Source of the DNA: Pseudomonadota bacterium
GTDB lineage: Bacteria > Pseudomonadota > Alphaproteobacteria > Rhodospirillales > Magnetospirillaceae
Direction of reading: 5' to 3'
DNA length: 36,581 nt
Assembly (NCBI GenBank): GCA_021781575.1
Contig: JAJXWP010000041.1
Coordinates: forward strand, 1 to 36,581
The position numbers and the translations under genes were made by a program. The notes beneath the pieces are model-generated. The model was given only the letters and a program-made list of their open reading frames with translations. It was not told the DNA's origin and did not search any database. Numbering within the stretch: position 1 is the first letter of the stretch; the number at the start of each line of letters is the position of its first letter. Shown piece after piece: positions 1 through 8,619 of this stretch.

Positions 1-458
1 GATCTAGGGCCGAAGCGCGGGCGGTTGAACTTGCCCGCCATTGGCTGGACAAGATCGACCTGGGCCCCCAGGCAGACTGGCCTGCCGGCAACCTGCCCTA
101 TGGCTCGCAGCGCCGTTTGGAAATCGCCCGGGCCATGTGCACCGAGCCTTGCCTGCTGTGCCTGGACGAGCCGGCGGCCGGCCTCAATCCCCGGGAATCG
201 GCGCAATTGAACGAGCTGCTGCTGGACATCCGCGGCGAATGCGGCATCGGTGTCCTTCTCATCGAGCACGACATGACCGTCGTCATGCAGATCTCCGACC
301 ATGTGGTCGTCCTCGACCACGGCGCTCCCATTGCGGCGGGAACGCCGGTCGAGGTGAGCAACGACCCCACGGTTATTCGTGCCTATCTGGGCACCGCCGA
401 AGAAGAGGCCCCGCCCCCGGCAACCCCTGGCAAGGTCGGGGGCACCACTCCATGCTGA
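1..458 (+). CDS. livG: Branched-chain amino acid ABC transporter ATPase LivG, C-terminal part
   Basis: The reading frame is open from the left edge (codons from base 3) to TGA at 456-458, so the N-terminal part with Walker A lies outside the window. About 151 residues remain. Visible are the end of the signature region (LPYGSQRRLEIARAM), Walker B with its glutamate (LCLDEPAAGLNP), the H-loop (LLIEHDM) and the family-typical end (VLDHGAPIAAGTP, then NDPTVIRAYLG). The LPYGSQRRLEIARA form and the AAGLNP after Walker B are typical of LivG, which with LivF energises high-affinity uptake of leucine, isoleucine and valine or related substrates. The stop codon overlaps the start of livF (ATGCTGA), so translation is probably coupled. 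The permease genes livH and livM would be expected upstream, outside the window. Confidence 0.93.
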   Translation, partial: SRAEARAVELARHWLDKIDLGPQADWPAGNLPYGSQRRLEIARAMCTEPCLLCLDEPAAGLNPRESAQLNELLLDIRGECGIGVLLIEHDMTVVMQISDHVVVLDHGAPIAAGTPVEVSNDPTVIRAYLGTAEEEAPPPATPGKVGGTTPC

Positions 459-1186
459 CCATCCGCGCTCTCTGTTCCGGATACGGCCGCATCCAGGCGC
501 TCCACGGTGTCGACCTGAATGTCGAGGCGGGCGAGATCGTCACCCTGATCGGTGCCAACGGTGCGGGCAAGACCACCCTGCTGATGACCATTTGCGGCAA
601 ACCGCAAGCCACCCAAGGCCACATTCTGCTGGACGGCCAGGATATCACTCGCCTGCCCACCTTCCAGATCGTCCGCCGGGGCATCGCCCATTCTCCCGAG
701 GGCCGGCGCATCTTCCCCCGCATGACCGTGCTGGAGAATCTGCAGATGGGCGCCGTGGTCGCCGACCCGCGGCATTTCCCCGCCGACCTGGCGCGGGTTC
801 TGGCCTTGTTCCCCCGACTGGAGGAACGCCTGAGTCAGCGGGGCGGCACGCTGTCGGGCGGTGAGCAGCAGATGCTGGCTATCGGCCGCGCATTGATGAG
901 CCGGCCGCGCCTGTTGCTTCTGGATGAGCCGTCCCTCGGCCTGGCACCGCTGGTGGTCGGCCAGATCTTCCAGATCATCCGCGAGATCAATCGCGAGCAG
1001 AAGGTTACGGTCTTTCTGGTCGAGCAGAATGCCTTCCACGCACTCAAGCTGGCCCATCGTGCCTATGTGATGGTCAATGGCCGGATCACCCTCAGCGGCA
1101 CCGGCACCGAGCTTTTGGCCAATCCGGCCGTGCGCGCCGCCTATCTGGAAGGCGGCCACACCGCGGCCGCCGTGAAGTCGCCATGA
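452..1186 (+). CDS. livF: Branched-chain amino acid ABC transporter ATPase LivF
   Basis: This 244-residue cytoplasmic ATPase is the second nucleotide-binding subunit of a Liv-type importer. Motifs in order are Walker A GANGAGKTT (about residue 35), the LivF-typical IAHSPEGRRIFPRMTVLENL stretch, signature LSGGEQQML, Walker B LLLLDEPSLGLAP and H-loop VFLVEQN. The length is usual for LivF. The ATG at 452 overlaps the livG stop. The frame is also open upstream to base 41, but that part only shadows livG. Its own stop overlaps the next start (ATGA at 1183-1186), so livG, livF and the DUF6867 gene are tightly coupled. The exact amino acid or amide substrate cannot be read from the ATPase. Confidence 0.95.
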   Translation: MLTIRALCSGYGRIQALHGVDLNVEAGEIVTLIGANGAGKTTLLMTICGKPQATQGHILLDGQDITRLPTFQIVRRGIAHSPEGRRIFPRMTVLENLQMGAVVADPRHFPADLARVLALFPRLEERLSQRGGTLSGGEQQMLAIGRALMSRPRLLLLDEPSLGLAPLVVGQIFQIIREINREQKVTVFLVEQNAFHALKLAHRAYVMVNGRITLSGTGTELLANPAVRAAYLEGGHTAAAVKSP

Positions 1187-1545
1187 GCTTCCTCTCGACG
1201 ATGTTCGGCACCACGCCCGGGGTGTTCCTCGGGCTCACGCTGGTTTTCATGGGCGGCTGCGCCTTTATGGCCGGCCAGGCCTTGGCCTCGACCTGGAGGT
1301 CGGCCTGGCAGGCCCTGCCCTATGGCCTGCTGCTGGGCAGCGTCGACCGGTTCTTGGTCTACGGCCTGTTCGGCGGCAAGCTGCTGTCCCTGCCCGGATA
1401 CCTGCTGGACACCGGACTGCTGGTCGGCATCGCCCTGCTGGCCTACCGCTTCACCCGGACCGGTCAGATGGTGAATCAGTATCCATGGCTTTACCGGCGA
1501 ACCGGGTTGCTGAACTGGGCGAAGCGCAACGGGCATGGGGCGTGA
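1183..1545 (+). CDS. DUF6867-type small membrane protein of the liv operon
   Basis: A 120-residue hydrophobic protein with about three membrane segments (roughly residues 11-32, 44-62 and 70-90) and a basic C-terminal tail containing YPWLYRRTGLLNWAKR. It follows livF with a 4-base overlap, the usual place for DUF6867 proteins in alphaproteobacterial branched-chain amino acid transporter operons. Its role is unknown. The position suggests it assists or modulates the Liv transporter, but this is inference. The family call is from memory of this arrangement and the C-terminal motif. The next gene is convergent, 25 bases away. Confidence 0.75.
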   Translation: MSFLSTMFGTTPGVFLGLTLVFMGGCAFMAGQALASTWRSAWQALPYGLLLGSVDRFLVYGLFGGKLLSLPGYLLDTGLLVGIALLAYRFTRTGQMVNQYPWLYRRTGLLNWAKRNGHGA

Positions 1546-1570
1546 CGGGCGATGCCGTCGCCGAAACCGC

Positions 1571-2767
1571 CTACACGCCGGAGGCCAAAATCCGTTCCAT
1601 TTCGGCCATCCCGGCAGGCAGGTTAATCTTGCCGCCCTCAAGGCGCATAGCCGAGCCCAGTGCATGAAGCGTTCGGAACAGGTTGTGGGTGCGGCTCTGC
1701 TCGCCCATCTGGCCGATGCGCAGGATGTTCAGGCCGAAAGCGCCTGAGATCTCGACCTTGTGAAGTTCCGACATGAGATGGCGGATTTGGTTGGCGTCGA
1801 TCTCTTCAGGCACGGTGATACCGATCACCGAGTTGAGGCGGGCTTCGGGAGGAATCAGCAACTTCAGTCCCATGGCCTCGATGCCCCCTTGCAGGGCGGC
1901 GGAGCAGACCGCATGGCGGCGGAACCGGATTGGCAGGGTTTCGTCGCAGATCAGGCGTAGCGCCTCGTGCAGCGCCAGGATCCCTGATACCGGCGCCGTG
2001 TAATGGTAGGCCTTCTTGTCCCAGAACTGATCGGCCAGTCGGGCGTCCAGGCACCAATGGACCATGGGCGCGTTGCGCTTTTCGATGAAAGACCACGCGT
2101 CATTGGAAAAGGCGATCAGGGACACGCCGGGAATTGACGACAGGCCCTTCTGGCCGCCGGTAATGACCGCATCCACCAACCAGTCGTCCATCTCCATCGG
2201 CATGGTCGACAGCGTGCAGACCGCATCGACCACGTTGAGGCAGCCATGGCTCTTGCCCAAACGGCAGATTTCCACCAACTCGCGATTCCACACGGTGTTG
2301 GAGGTTTCACCCTGGACCAAGGTAAGGACCTGGAAACCGCCGTCCTTCAGCATCTCGGCGACGGCGTCGGCCCTGGCGCATTCCTTTTCCGGAACCTCAA
2401 GTCGAACCACCTCGCCGCCCACCCGGCCCACCATTTCGGCCAAGCGCCGACTGAACACGCCGTTGCACACGCTGAGGACGCGGGCGCCGGGTTGGACCAA
2501 ATTGGCGATCGCCATTTCCATGGCGGCGGAGGCAGGCCCCGAGACTCCCATGACATGGCTGGAAGATGTCTGGAACACATAGCGCGCCATGATCTTCACC
2601 TGGTCGATCACCTTGTTCATGGTGTCGCCCAGGTGATTGATCACCACCGAATTGGCCGACGCCACCTTGTGGGGGATCGGCACCGGCCCCGCTCCCATCA
2701 TCAGCAAAGGTTCGTCGGGCAGGATATTGTCGAGGGGAATTACGCTGGGAGGGACGGGAAACTTCAT
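1571..2767 (-). CDS. Class V aminotransferase (alanine/serine-glyoxylate aminotransferase-like)
   Basis: A 398-residue PLP enzyme of the fold-type I class V group. The GPVPIP motif near the N terminus, SGPASAAMEMAIANL, the PLP-phosphate region, VDAVCTL (aspartate to the pyridine nitrogen) and VITGGQKGLSSIPG (Schiff-base lysine in GGQKG) fit the alanine-glyoxylate, serine-glyoxylate and pyridoxamine-pyruvate aminotransferase family. It probably moves an amino group from a small amino acid to glyoxylate or pyruvate; the substrate is unassigned. The ATG at 2767 has AAGG five bases upstream. A perfect 15-bp palindrome lies 38 bases upstream. The gene ends convergently with the liv operon, and its product could act on amino acids imported by it, but nothing proves a link. 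Confidence 0.85.
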   Translation of the reverse strand: MKFPVPPSVIPLDNILPDEPLLMMGAGPVPIPHKVASANSVVINHLGDTMNKVIDQVKIMARYVFQTSSSHVMGVSGPASAAMEMAIANLVQPGARVLSVCNGVFSRRLAEMVGRVGGEVVRLEVPEKECARADAVAEMLKDGGFQVLTLVQGETSNTVWNRELVEICRLGKSHGCLNVVDAVCTLSTMPMEMDDWLVDAVITGGQKGLSSIPGVSLIAFSNDAWSFIEKRNAPMVHWCLDARLADQFWDKKAYHYTAPVSGILALHEALRLICDETLPIRFRRHAVCSAALQGGIEAMGLKLLIPPEARLNSVIGITVPEEIDANQIRHLMSELHKVEISGAFGLNILRIGQMGEQSRTHNLFRTLHALGSAMRLEGGKINLPAGMAEMERILASGV

Positions 2768-2804
2768 GACAGCCTTGGTCTTTTGTCACGGGATCGAGTG
2801 TGGA

Positions 2805-2819
2805 CCGACATTATGTCGG
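2805..2819. promoter_or_regulatory. Perfect 15-bp palindrome, candidate operator of the class V aminotransferase
   Basis: CCGACAT-T-ATGTCGG reads the same on both strands around a single central base. It lies 38 bases upstream of the aminotransferase ATG. The minus strand inside it reads CATAAT, a possible -10 box, so a bound dimer would block RNA polymerase. No convincing -35 box was found at 17 bases. The regulator is unknown. Confidence 0.45.
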
Positions 2820-2916
2820 AATAAAGCCTGATATCCGGTAAGCAGTCGAGGAATGGCATATGGTGCGCTCACGTAACGCGCTTTTGGCCAGGGGCGCAAG
2901 ACGCTGTCTGCTGAAA

Positions 2917-2935
2917 GCGGCTGTTTGGGAGCCGC
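2917..2935 (-). terminator. Candidate hairpin terminator of fadH
   Basis: GCGGCT (2917-2922) and AGCCGC (2930-2935) form a perfect 6-bp stem with a 7-base loop, about 50 bases past the fadH stop. On the minus strand it is followed by only TTTC, so intrinsic termination would be weak. Confidence 0.4.
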
Positions 2936-2986
2936 CCCAGCCGCTTGCCGGCGTTGCTTCCCGTTCGGACATGGCGGACCATTTGC

Positions 2987-4981
2987 TCAGATCGCCAGCC
3001 CCAGCCGGGTCCCTTCCTCGAAGGCGGCCAAGGCGTCCAGGCGGGCCGCATCCCGGGCGCCGCCGATCAGATGCACCGGCTTGCCCATGGCCGCGACCGC
3101 CGCCAGCAGGTCGCGGCGGGAATCCTGCCCGATGCAGGTGACGATGGTATCGGCGGCGATCACCCGGCTTTCGCCCGCTACTTCGATGTGCAGGCCGCCA
3201 TCGTCGATGCGGCGATAGGTGACGCCAGCCAGCATCTCGACTCCCATGCGTTGAAGATGCGCCTTGTGGATCCAACCGGTTGTCTTACCCAGGCGGTCAC
3301 CCGGTCGCCCCGGCTTGCGCTGCATCATCACCACCTGGCGTGCCGGCCTGGGCGGCAGAGCCGGCCTGCTGAGGCCGCCCGGAGCCTTGAAGGCGAGATC
3401 AATGCCCCAGGCGCAGTCAAACGGCTCGTTGCCCTCGACCAGGCAGGCCGCGACGTCGAAACCGATGCCGCCGCATCCCATGATCGCCACGACGGCGCCG
3501 GCCCTGACACGGCCGGCCAGGATGTCATCATAGGTGACCACCTTGGCGTGGTCGGCGCCGGGTAGCTCCAGGCGCCGCGGCGTGATGCCGGTGGCCAGGA
3601 CGATCTCGTCGAAGGCGGCAAGGTCGGCGGCTTGGGCGGTTCGCCCGAGATGGATGGTGACGCCGGCCTCCGACAGGGCGCGGGCGTAATGGCCGGGCGT
3701 GGCGATATATTCGCGTTTGGCCGGCAGCACACGGGCGACGAGGAACTGCCCCCCAAGCTCGCCCCCCGCTTCGAACAGAGTGACCGCATGACCACGGCGG
3801 GCGGCTTCCAGGGCGCAAGCCATGCCTGCCGGGCCACCTCCCACCACCGCGACGGCGCTGGGCCGCGCGGCCGGCCGTGAATCGAACTCGCCCTCGCGGC
3901 CGGCGCGGGGGTTGACCAGGCAGGTGGCGCTTCCGCCCGAAAAGATCGAATCCAGGCAACCCTGGTTGCAGCCGATACACTGATTGATGGCCTCGGCCCG
4001 GCCTGATGCCGCCTTGGCGACGAAGGCAGGATCGGCCAGCAGCGGCCGGGCCATGGAGACCATGTCGGCCTTGCCTTCGGCCAGCAGCGCCTCTGCCAAC
4101 TCAGGCGTGTTGATGCGGTTGCTCGCCGCCACCGGGATGCGGACTTTGGCCTTGACCCGGGCAGTGGCCCAGGACCAGGCGCCCGGCGGCACAGTGTGCG
4201 CGATGGTGGGAACCTTGGCCTCGTGCCAGCCGATGCCGCTGTTGATGATGTCGACCCCCTCGGCTTCCAGCGCCTGAGCAGCGGCCACCACCTCCTCGGC
4301 GAACATGCCGTCCTCGACCAGGTCGACCATGGACAGGCGTACCGACAGAATTGCCTCCTCACCCAGTCCGGCGCGAACGGCACGGACCGTCTCGATCAGG
4401 AAGCGCAGGCGACCGGCCAGGCCGCCGCCCCACCAATCGGTCCGCCGATTGGTCCGCGGGGCCATGAACTCATTGATCAGATACCCCTCCGACGCCATCA
4501 CCTCGACCCCGTCGTAGCCTGCGGCCACTGCCATCCGGGCGGTACGGCCGTAATCGGCGATGGTTCGCTCGATGTCGGCCTCGCTCATCTCACGCGGAGC
4601 GATATTGTTGATCGGCGCCCTCAACGCCGACGGCGCCACGATCTCGGGATGGCGTCCATAGCGGCCGCAATGAAGGATCTGCATGACGATGCGGCCGCCG
4701 GCGGTGTGCACCGCCTCGGTGATCATCCGATGGCCGGCAAGTTCGGCGTCACTGTCCAGCATCGGGCCGTCAGCGCCGAACCGGCCTTCGGCGTTGGGGG
4801 CGACGCCGCCGGTAACAATCAGGCCGACACCGCCTTTGGCCCGTTCTGCATAGAACCGGGCCAGGCGTGGAAAGGCATCGGCATCCGCTTCGCAGCCGAG
4901 ATGCATCGAGCCCATGATGACCCTGTTGGGCAGGTGGACCGCGCGTATCCGGAGGGGCGACAACAGGTGGGGATAGATCAT
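2987..4981 (-). CDS. fadH: 2,4-dienoyl-CoA reductase (NADPH), FadH
   Basis: A 664-residue iron-sulfur flavoenzyme, close to the 672 residues of E. coli FadH. The N-terminal half is an FMN-binding old-yellow-enzyme barrel with the catalytic tyrosine in SEGYLINEF and the histidine in GIGWHEAKVPTIA, both matching FadH. The 4Fe-4S cysteines follow in CIGCNQGCLDSIF and TCLVNPRAG (about residues 334-353). The C-terminal half has a nucleotide-binding GGGPAGMACALEA motif and GGELGGQF. It reduces 2,4-dienoyl-CoA in the cytoplasm during beta-oxidation of unsaturated fatty acids with even-numbered double bonds. It appears monocistronic, with its own promoter (4996-5039). A broader NADH:flavin oxidoreductase role is possible, but the motif match is strong. 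Confidence 0.9.
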   Translation of the reverse strand: MIYPHLLSPLRIRAVHLPNRVIMGSMHLGCEADADAFPRLARFYAERAKGGVGLIVTGGVAPNAEGRFGADGPMLDSDAELAGHRMITEAVHTAGGRIVMQILHCGRYGRHPEIVAPSALRAPINNIAPREMSEADIERTIADYGRTARMAVAAGYDGVEVMASEGYLINEFMAPRTNRRTDWWGGGLAGRLRFLIETVRAVRAGLGEEAILSVRLSMVDLVEDGMFAEEVVAAAQALEAEGVDIINSGIGWHEAKVPTIAHTVPPGAWSWATARVKAKVRIPVAASNRINTPELAEALLAEGKADMVSMARPLLADPAFVAKAASGRAEAINQCIGCNQGCLDSIFSGGSATCLVNPRAGREGEFDSRPAARPSAVAVVGGGPAGMACALEAARRGHAVTLFEAGGELGGQFLVARVLPAKREYIATPGHYARALSEAGVTIHLGRTAQAADLAAFDEIVLATGITPRRLELPGADHAKVVTYDDILAGRVRAGAVVAIMGCGGIGFDVAACLVEGNEPFDCAWGIDLAFKAPGGLSRPALPPRPARQVVMMQRKPGRPGDRLGKTTGWIHKAHLQRMGVEMLAGVTYRRIDDGGLHIEVAGESRVIAADTIVTCIGQDSRRDLLAAVAAMGKPVHLIGGARDAARLDALAAFEEGTRLGLAI

Positions 4982-4995
4982 GGCACCGTCATGGC

Positions 4996-5039
4996 TGGTA
5001 TTCCGGTACCATTATGCGTTTATAAGAAGCGACTGTAAA
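4996..5039 (-). promoter_or_regulatory. Candidate sigma-70 promoter and overlapping operator of fadH
   Basis: On the minus strand TTTACA (5034-5039) and CATAAT (5011-5016) are separated by exactly 17 bases, a good -35/-10 pair for fadH. Directly downstream is TGGTA-TTCCGG-TACCA (4996-5011), an inverted repeat that would cover the start of transcription and overlap the -10 box by one base. This fits a repressor site, for example a TetR-type regulator of fatty acid genes, but the regulator is a guess. Confidence 0.5.
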
Positions 5040-5105
5040 TCGCCTTGCAGCGGAGCCGACCAACCAACTGATTTGTTTAAAGAGAATGCTTGATCGCGCC
5101 GACCC

Positions 5106-5130
5106 GATCCGGCCGGTGATCCGCCGGATC
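5106..5130. other. 8-bp inverted repeat upstream of the M50 gene
   Basis: GATCCGGC (5106-5113) and GCCGGATC (5123-5130) pair perfectly around a 9-base loop, 60 bases upstream of the M50 start, in the divergent region with fadH. It could be a leader hairpin or an operator; no T-run follows. Confidence 0.35.
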
Positions 5131-5189
5131 CGCGTGAACCATTCCCTAACATCGGTCGCCGTATTCTCACCATCGGGACCGGGGAAGGG

Positions 5190-5969
5190 ATGATGACGCA
5201 CAGGACCGCCAAGCTATGGGCGCAGCGCGCTCTCACTGCTTATGTCCGTCACTTCGGGCTGGTCGGCATCTGTGGACTGGCCCTGCATCTGACGCTGCAC
5301 GCCGTGGCCGCGATCGTCCGTCAGTCCTGGATACCGTTGCGCGCCGCGCTGGTGATCGAAGGCGGGCTGGCCCTGCCGTTCCTCATCATGATTCTGTGGC
5401 ACGAGGCCGGCCACGCGGCTGCCGCCTTATGGCGAGGCATTCGCGTCAACGGCATCGGCCTTGGACCGCTCACCGGCGGCCTCGTCATCCTGTGGGGCCG
5501 CCCGGGACTGAGGCTTTACCGGCGCGGTCCGGCGTGGAACGCCTATATCAGTTGCCGCATCCCGCTCAACGACCGGGACCGACTGATCCTGGCGGCCGGA
5601 GGCCCCGTCGCGACTGCTGTTCTAGGCATCGCCTGCCTGGCCGGCGCCGGGGCCTACTGGTGGTCGCACGGCCATTGGAACTTGTTCGCGGAATATTCGA
5701 GCTACGCCTGGCGGCCCGACCTGCTCGTGTGGAGCAAGGAACTGATCGTGCCGGCCGTCGCCTGGACGGGGGTGGTCGGCCTGCTGGACACCGCCATGAA
5801 CCTGCAGAGCATCGAACGGTCCGGCGGCAAAGGCGGGTTCCGATCGGACGGCTGGCATATCCGCCGCATCCTGGTGAAACACCGATCTTTCGAGCGACAG
5901 ACCAGTGGCAGGGCCGGCATCAACCGGCGCGACGGCCTCGGAAAGGGCTCCGACGCGCCATCCGAGTGA
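5190..5969 (+). CDS. Integral membrane zinc protease, M50 (site-2 protease) type
   Basis: A 259-residue membrane protein. HEAGH at about residue 71, inside a hydrophobic segment, is the HExxH zinc site of site-2-type proteases. AAGGPVATAVLG matches the family's second conserved loop, and SDGWHI near residue 225 is placed like the third-ligand DG motif. At least four hydrophobic segments are visible. Such enzymes cut within membranes, often to release a sigma or transcription factor, but no substrate gene lies nearby. GGGGAAGGG sits directly before two adjacent ATGs (5190 and 5193). No PDZ domain is seen, so it is a minimal form. The following gene starts 126 bases later and may be separate. 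Confidence 0.78.
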   Translation: MMTHRTAKLWAQRALTAYVRHFGLVGICGLALHLTLHAVAAIVRQSWIPLRAALVIEGGLALPFLIMILWHEAGHAAAALWRGIRVNGIGLGPLTGGLVILWGRPGLRLYRRGPAWNAYISCRIPLNDRDRLILAAGGPVATAVLGIACLAGAGAYWWSHGHWNLFAEYSSYAWRPDLLVWSKELIVPAVAWTGVVGLLDTAMNLQSIERSGGKGGFRSDGWHIRRILVKHRSFERQTSGRAGINRRDGLGKGSDAPSE

Positions 5970-6095
5970 TCATCCGGCGACACGCGGCCCGGTGCTGTTT
6001 CTGCCGCCCGGCGGACCGCCGCATGTTGCCACCGGCCGTCACCTTGATACACTGGCCGACAGCACTTCCGCCTCGGCTTCATGGGGAACCCGCTG

Positions 6096-7199
6096 ATGAC
6101 ACGGACCACGAGCCTTTTTCTGGCGGCCCTCGCCGCCGCCTCTCTCTGCAGCCTGCCGGCCAAGGCCGACATCACCATCGCCGTCGTCGGCCCGATGACC
6201 GGCAGCGAGGCGCAGTTCGGCGAGCAATTCCGCCGCGGCGGCACCATGGCGGTGGACGACATCAACGCCAAGGGCGGAGTGCTCGGCCAGAAGCTGCAAT
6301 TGGTGATCGGCGACGATGCCTGCGATCCGAAGCAGGCGGTCAGTGTGGCCAATGACATGGTGTCAAAGGAGGTGGCACTGGTAGCCGGCCACTACTGCTC
6401 GGGCTCCTCGATTCCCGCCTCGGATGTCTACGCCGAAGGCAACGTCATCCAGATCTCGCCGGCCTCCACCAATCCCAAGTTCACCGACCGCGGCCTGCCA
6501 AACGTCTTTCGCGTTTGCGGCCGCGATGACGCCCAGGGGCCGACGGCGGCGAAATACGTTCTCAGCCATTTCCGTGGAAAAAGGATCGCCATCGTTCAGG
6601 ATAAATCGGCCTATGGCAAAGGCTTAGCCGACGAATTTCAGAAGACGCTCAATGCCCAGGGGGTGAAGGAGGTCCTCTACGAAGCGATCACCGCCGGTGA
6701 GAAAGACTACACCCCGCTGGTGTCGAAACTGAAGGAAGTAAAAGCCGACATCGTCTATTTCGGCGGCTACAAGACCGAGGGCGGCCTGATTGTGCGGCAG
6801 ATGCATGAGCAAGGCCTGAATGCCACGCTGATCGGTGGCGATGCGCTGGTCACCGAGGAGTTCTGGGCCATCACCGGGCCGGCCGGAGAAGGCACGCTGA
6901 TGACCTTCGGCCCCGATCCGCGGCTCGACCCCGCCAACGCCGCGCTGGTCCAGCGGTTCCGCGCCCAGAATTACGAGCCGGAGGCCTATACCCTTTACAC
7001 CTATGCCGCCATCCAGGCCTGGGCGCAAGCGGCCCAGAAGTCCGGCACCATCGATGCCGTCAAGGTCGAAGCCGCCCTGAGGAACAATACTTTCGACACT
7101 GTGCTCGGCAAGATCGGCTTCGACATCAAGGGCGACGTCACCGCCCCGGGCTATGTATTCTACGTGTGGAGGAATGGGAAATACGGCTACGCCAAGTAG
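6096..7199 (+). CDS. Periplasmic branched-chain amino acid-type binding protein
   Basis: A type I periplasmic binding protein of the LivJ/LivK family, 367 residues from the chosen start. The signal peptide is MTRTTSLFLAALAAASLC followed by SLPAKA, with cleavage before DITIAVVGPMTGSEA. Typical features are GGTMAVDDINAKGGVLGQKL, VAGHYCSGSSIPASDVY and DKSAYGKGLADEF. An in-frame ATG at 6081 is possible, but 6096 gives a normal signal peptide and has GGGGA upstream. No permease or ATPase lies beside it; it may serve the Liv transporter whose ATPases are at 1-1186. The ligand is a branched-chain amino acid or a similar compound, not assigned. It ends four bases from the convergent diguanylate cyclase gene. 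Confidence 0.9.
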   Translation: MTRTTSLFLAALAAASLCSLPAKADITIAVVGPMTGSEAQFGEQFRRGGTMAVDDINAKGGVLGQKLQLVIGDDACDPKQAVSVANDMVSKEVALVAGHYCSGSSIPASDVYAEGNVIQISPASTNPKFTDRGLPNVFRVCGRDDAQGPTAAKYVLSHFRGKRIAIVQDKSAYGKGLADEFQKTLNAQGVKEVLYEAITAGEKDYTPLVSKLKEVKADIVYFGGYKTEGGLIVRQMHEQGLNATLIGGDALVTEEFWAITGPAGEGTLMTFGPDPRLDPANAALVQRFRAQNYEPEAYTLYTYAAIQAWAQAAQKSGTIDAVKVEAALRNNTFDTVLGKIGFDIKGDVTAPGYVFYVWRNGKYGYAK

Positions 7200-7203
7200 A
7201 GCG

Positions 7204-8619
7204 TCAGCCGGTATCCGACAGCGGGATGCTATCCGCCTCGAACCGATTGGCGGCGATCGCCATGCGGTTGCGCCCGGCTTTTTTCGCCTCGTAGAGCGCC
7301 TCGTCGGCGATGACTTTCAACAGATCCCAGGAATCTCCGGCCTTCGGCCGCAGGACGGCGATGCCCTGGCTGACCGTCACCACGCCAAGGGTGGTTCCTG
7401 CCTCATGGCGGAGTGCCAAGCGCCGGATTGCCTCGGCGACGCTGTTTGCCACATGGGCCGCCCCTTCCTCTTCCGTTTCGGGAAGGATCACGGCGAATTC
7501 CTCACCACCATAGCGTGCCGCCAGGTCGCCCGGCCGGCGGACCACGGAGGCAACCGCGCGGGCCACCTGGCGCAAACACTCGTCGCCTGCCGGGTGTCCA
7601 TAGCGGTCGTTGAAATTTTTGAAGAAATCCACGTCCATCATGACCAGGCCGATAGGCTTCTCGTCCCGGATGGCCCTTGCCCACTCGGCCTCGAGGCGTT
7701 GGTCGAACTGGCGTCGATTGGCCAGTCCGGTCAAGCCGTCGACGAATGCGAGACGCTCGAGCAAATCATTCACATCAGCCAAGCGGTGGTAGAGCCTGAC
7801 GATTTCATAGAGGAACATCGCCAGCACCGCTCCCGACGCCACCATGCCGATCACCCGGGCGGCATACCAACCAAGCGAAAAGCGGGAATCGGCGCCGATC
7901 GTCAACATCACCTCGAACAGGCCGGCCAGCATCGCCAGGCTCAAGCCCAATTGCCCGAGGGTACGGCAGCGGGTCGCGGCGACGACGGCGCCGAGAGCGA
8001 CAAGGCTGGCCAGGATTATCGCCCATCCCGCCATACCATGGGCCAACTGGCCGCGATCATCGCCGACCAGCAGCAGAAACAGGCCCCGCCCGCGTACCGC
8101 CAGAAGACCGAACAGGCCGACCACCGCGGTGACTGCGGCAGGCATCAGGATGTTCCAGCCGATCGCCGCCGCCTTCGGCAGCTTGGTCTTCCCGAACCGC
8201 CATTCGACCCAGGCGTAAAGGACGACGAGGGTGGCGAAGCCGCCATGCCACAAGAGCCACATCAGCGCCGCCGGCCGAGGCTCCGGCCCCGCCAGTTCTC
8301 GGGTCGAAACCAAACCGGGCAGAACCAGGGCATGTGGAATGACGATAAGCCCGGAGTAAAGATAGGCGGCCGACAGCACGGCGACCGGCAGAAGGCGCGT
8401 GACGCGAAATTGCGCCGCCAACAGATAGGCGGTCAGCAAATTGGCGAAGATGACAATGCCGGCATAGAACGGCAGAAAGGCGGCAAGTTGGGGCAGCGGC
8501 CAGCCCGAGGCGCCCATACTTGCGCTTCCAATCAAGGCAATGAGGCCGCCGACGGCGCCGAGACCAAGCCTTTGACGCCGTGAAGCGGGCTGAGTGACAA
8601 AGCTTGCCGGCATCGGCAT
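7204..8619 (-). CDS. Membrane-bound diguanylate cyclase (GGDEF)
   Basis: A 471-residue protein with an N-terminal membrane sensor of about seven hydrophobic segments, MASE4-like in look, and a C-terminal GGDEF domain. DGLTGLANRRQFD, MMDVDFFKNFNDRYGHPAGDE and the active-site GGEEF are intact. The inhibitory I-site RPGD lies five residues before GGEEF, so c-di-GMP product inhibition is expected. It makes c-di-GMP from two GTP at the inner membrane. The frame extends to a TTG at 8682, but ATG 8619 has AAGG just upstream and begins shortly before the first membrane segment; ATG 8613 is an alternative. The membrane signal is unknown. Confidence 0.88.
   Translation of the reverse strand: MPMPASFVTQPASRRQRLGLGAVGGLIALIGSASMGASGWPLPQLAAFLPFYAGIVIFANLLTAYLLAAQFRVTRLLPVAVLSAAYLYSGLIVIPHALVLPGLVSTRELAGPEPRPAALMWLLWHGGFATLVVLYAWVEWRFGKTKLPKAAAIGWNILMPAAVTAVVGLFGLLAVRGRGLFLLLVGDDRGQLAHGMAGWAIILASLVALGAVVAATRCRTLGQLGLSLAMLAGLFEVMLTIGADSRFSLGWYAARVIGMVASGAVLAMFLYEIVRLYHRLADVNDLLERLAFVDGLTGLANRRQFDQRLEAEWARAIRDEKPIGLVMMDVDFFKNFNDRYGHPAGDECLRQVARAVASVVRRPGDLAARYGGEEFAVILPETEEEGAAHVANSVAEAIRRLALRHEAGTTLGVVTVSQGIAVLRPKAGDSWDLLKVIADEALYEAKKAGRNRMAIAANRFEADSIPLSDTG

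Noticed and set aside
41-451. In-frame open extension upstream of livF
   Set aside because: It overlaps livG in another frame, has arginine/proline-rich shadow composition, and the LivF family starts at the ATG at 452.
383-1159. 258-codon open frame on the minus strand across livF
   Set aside because: Antisense shadow of a GC-rich gene; no motif, and livF is certain.
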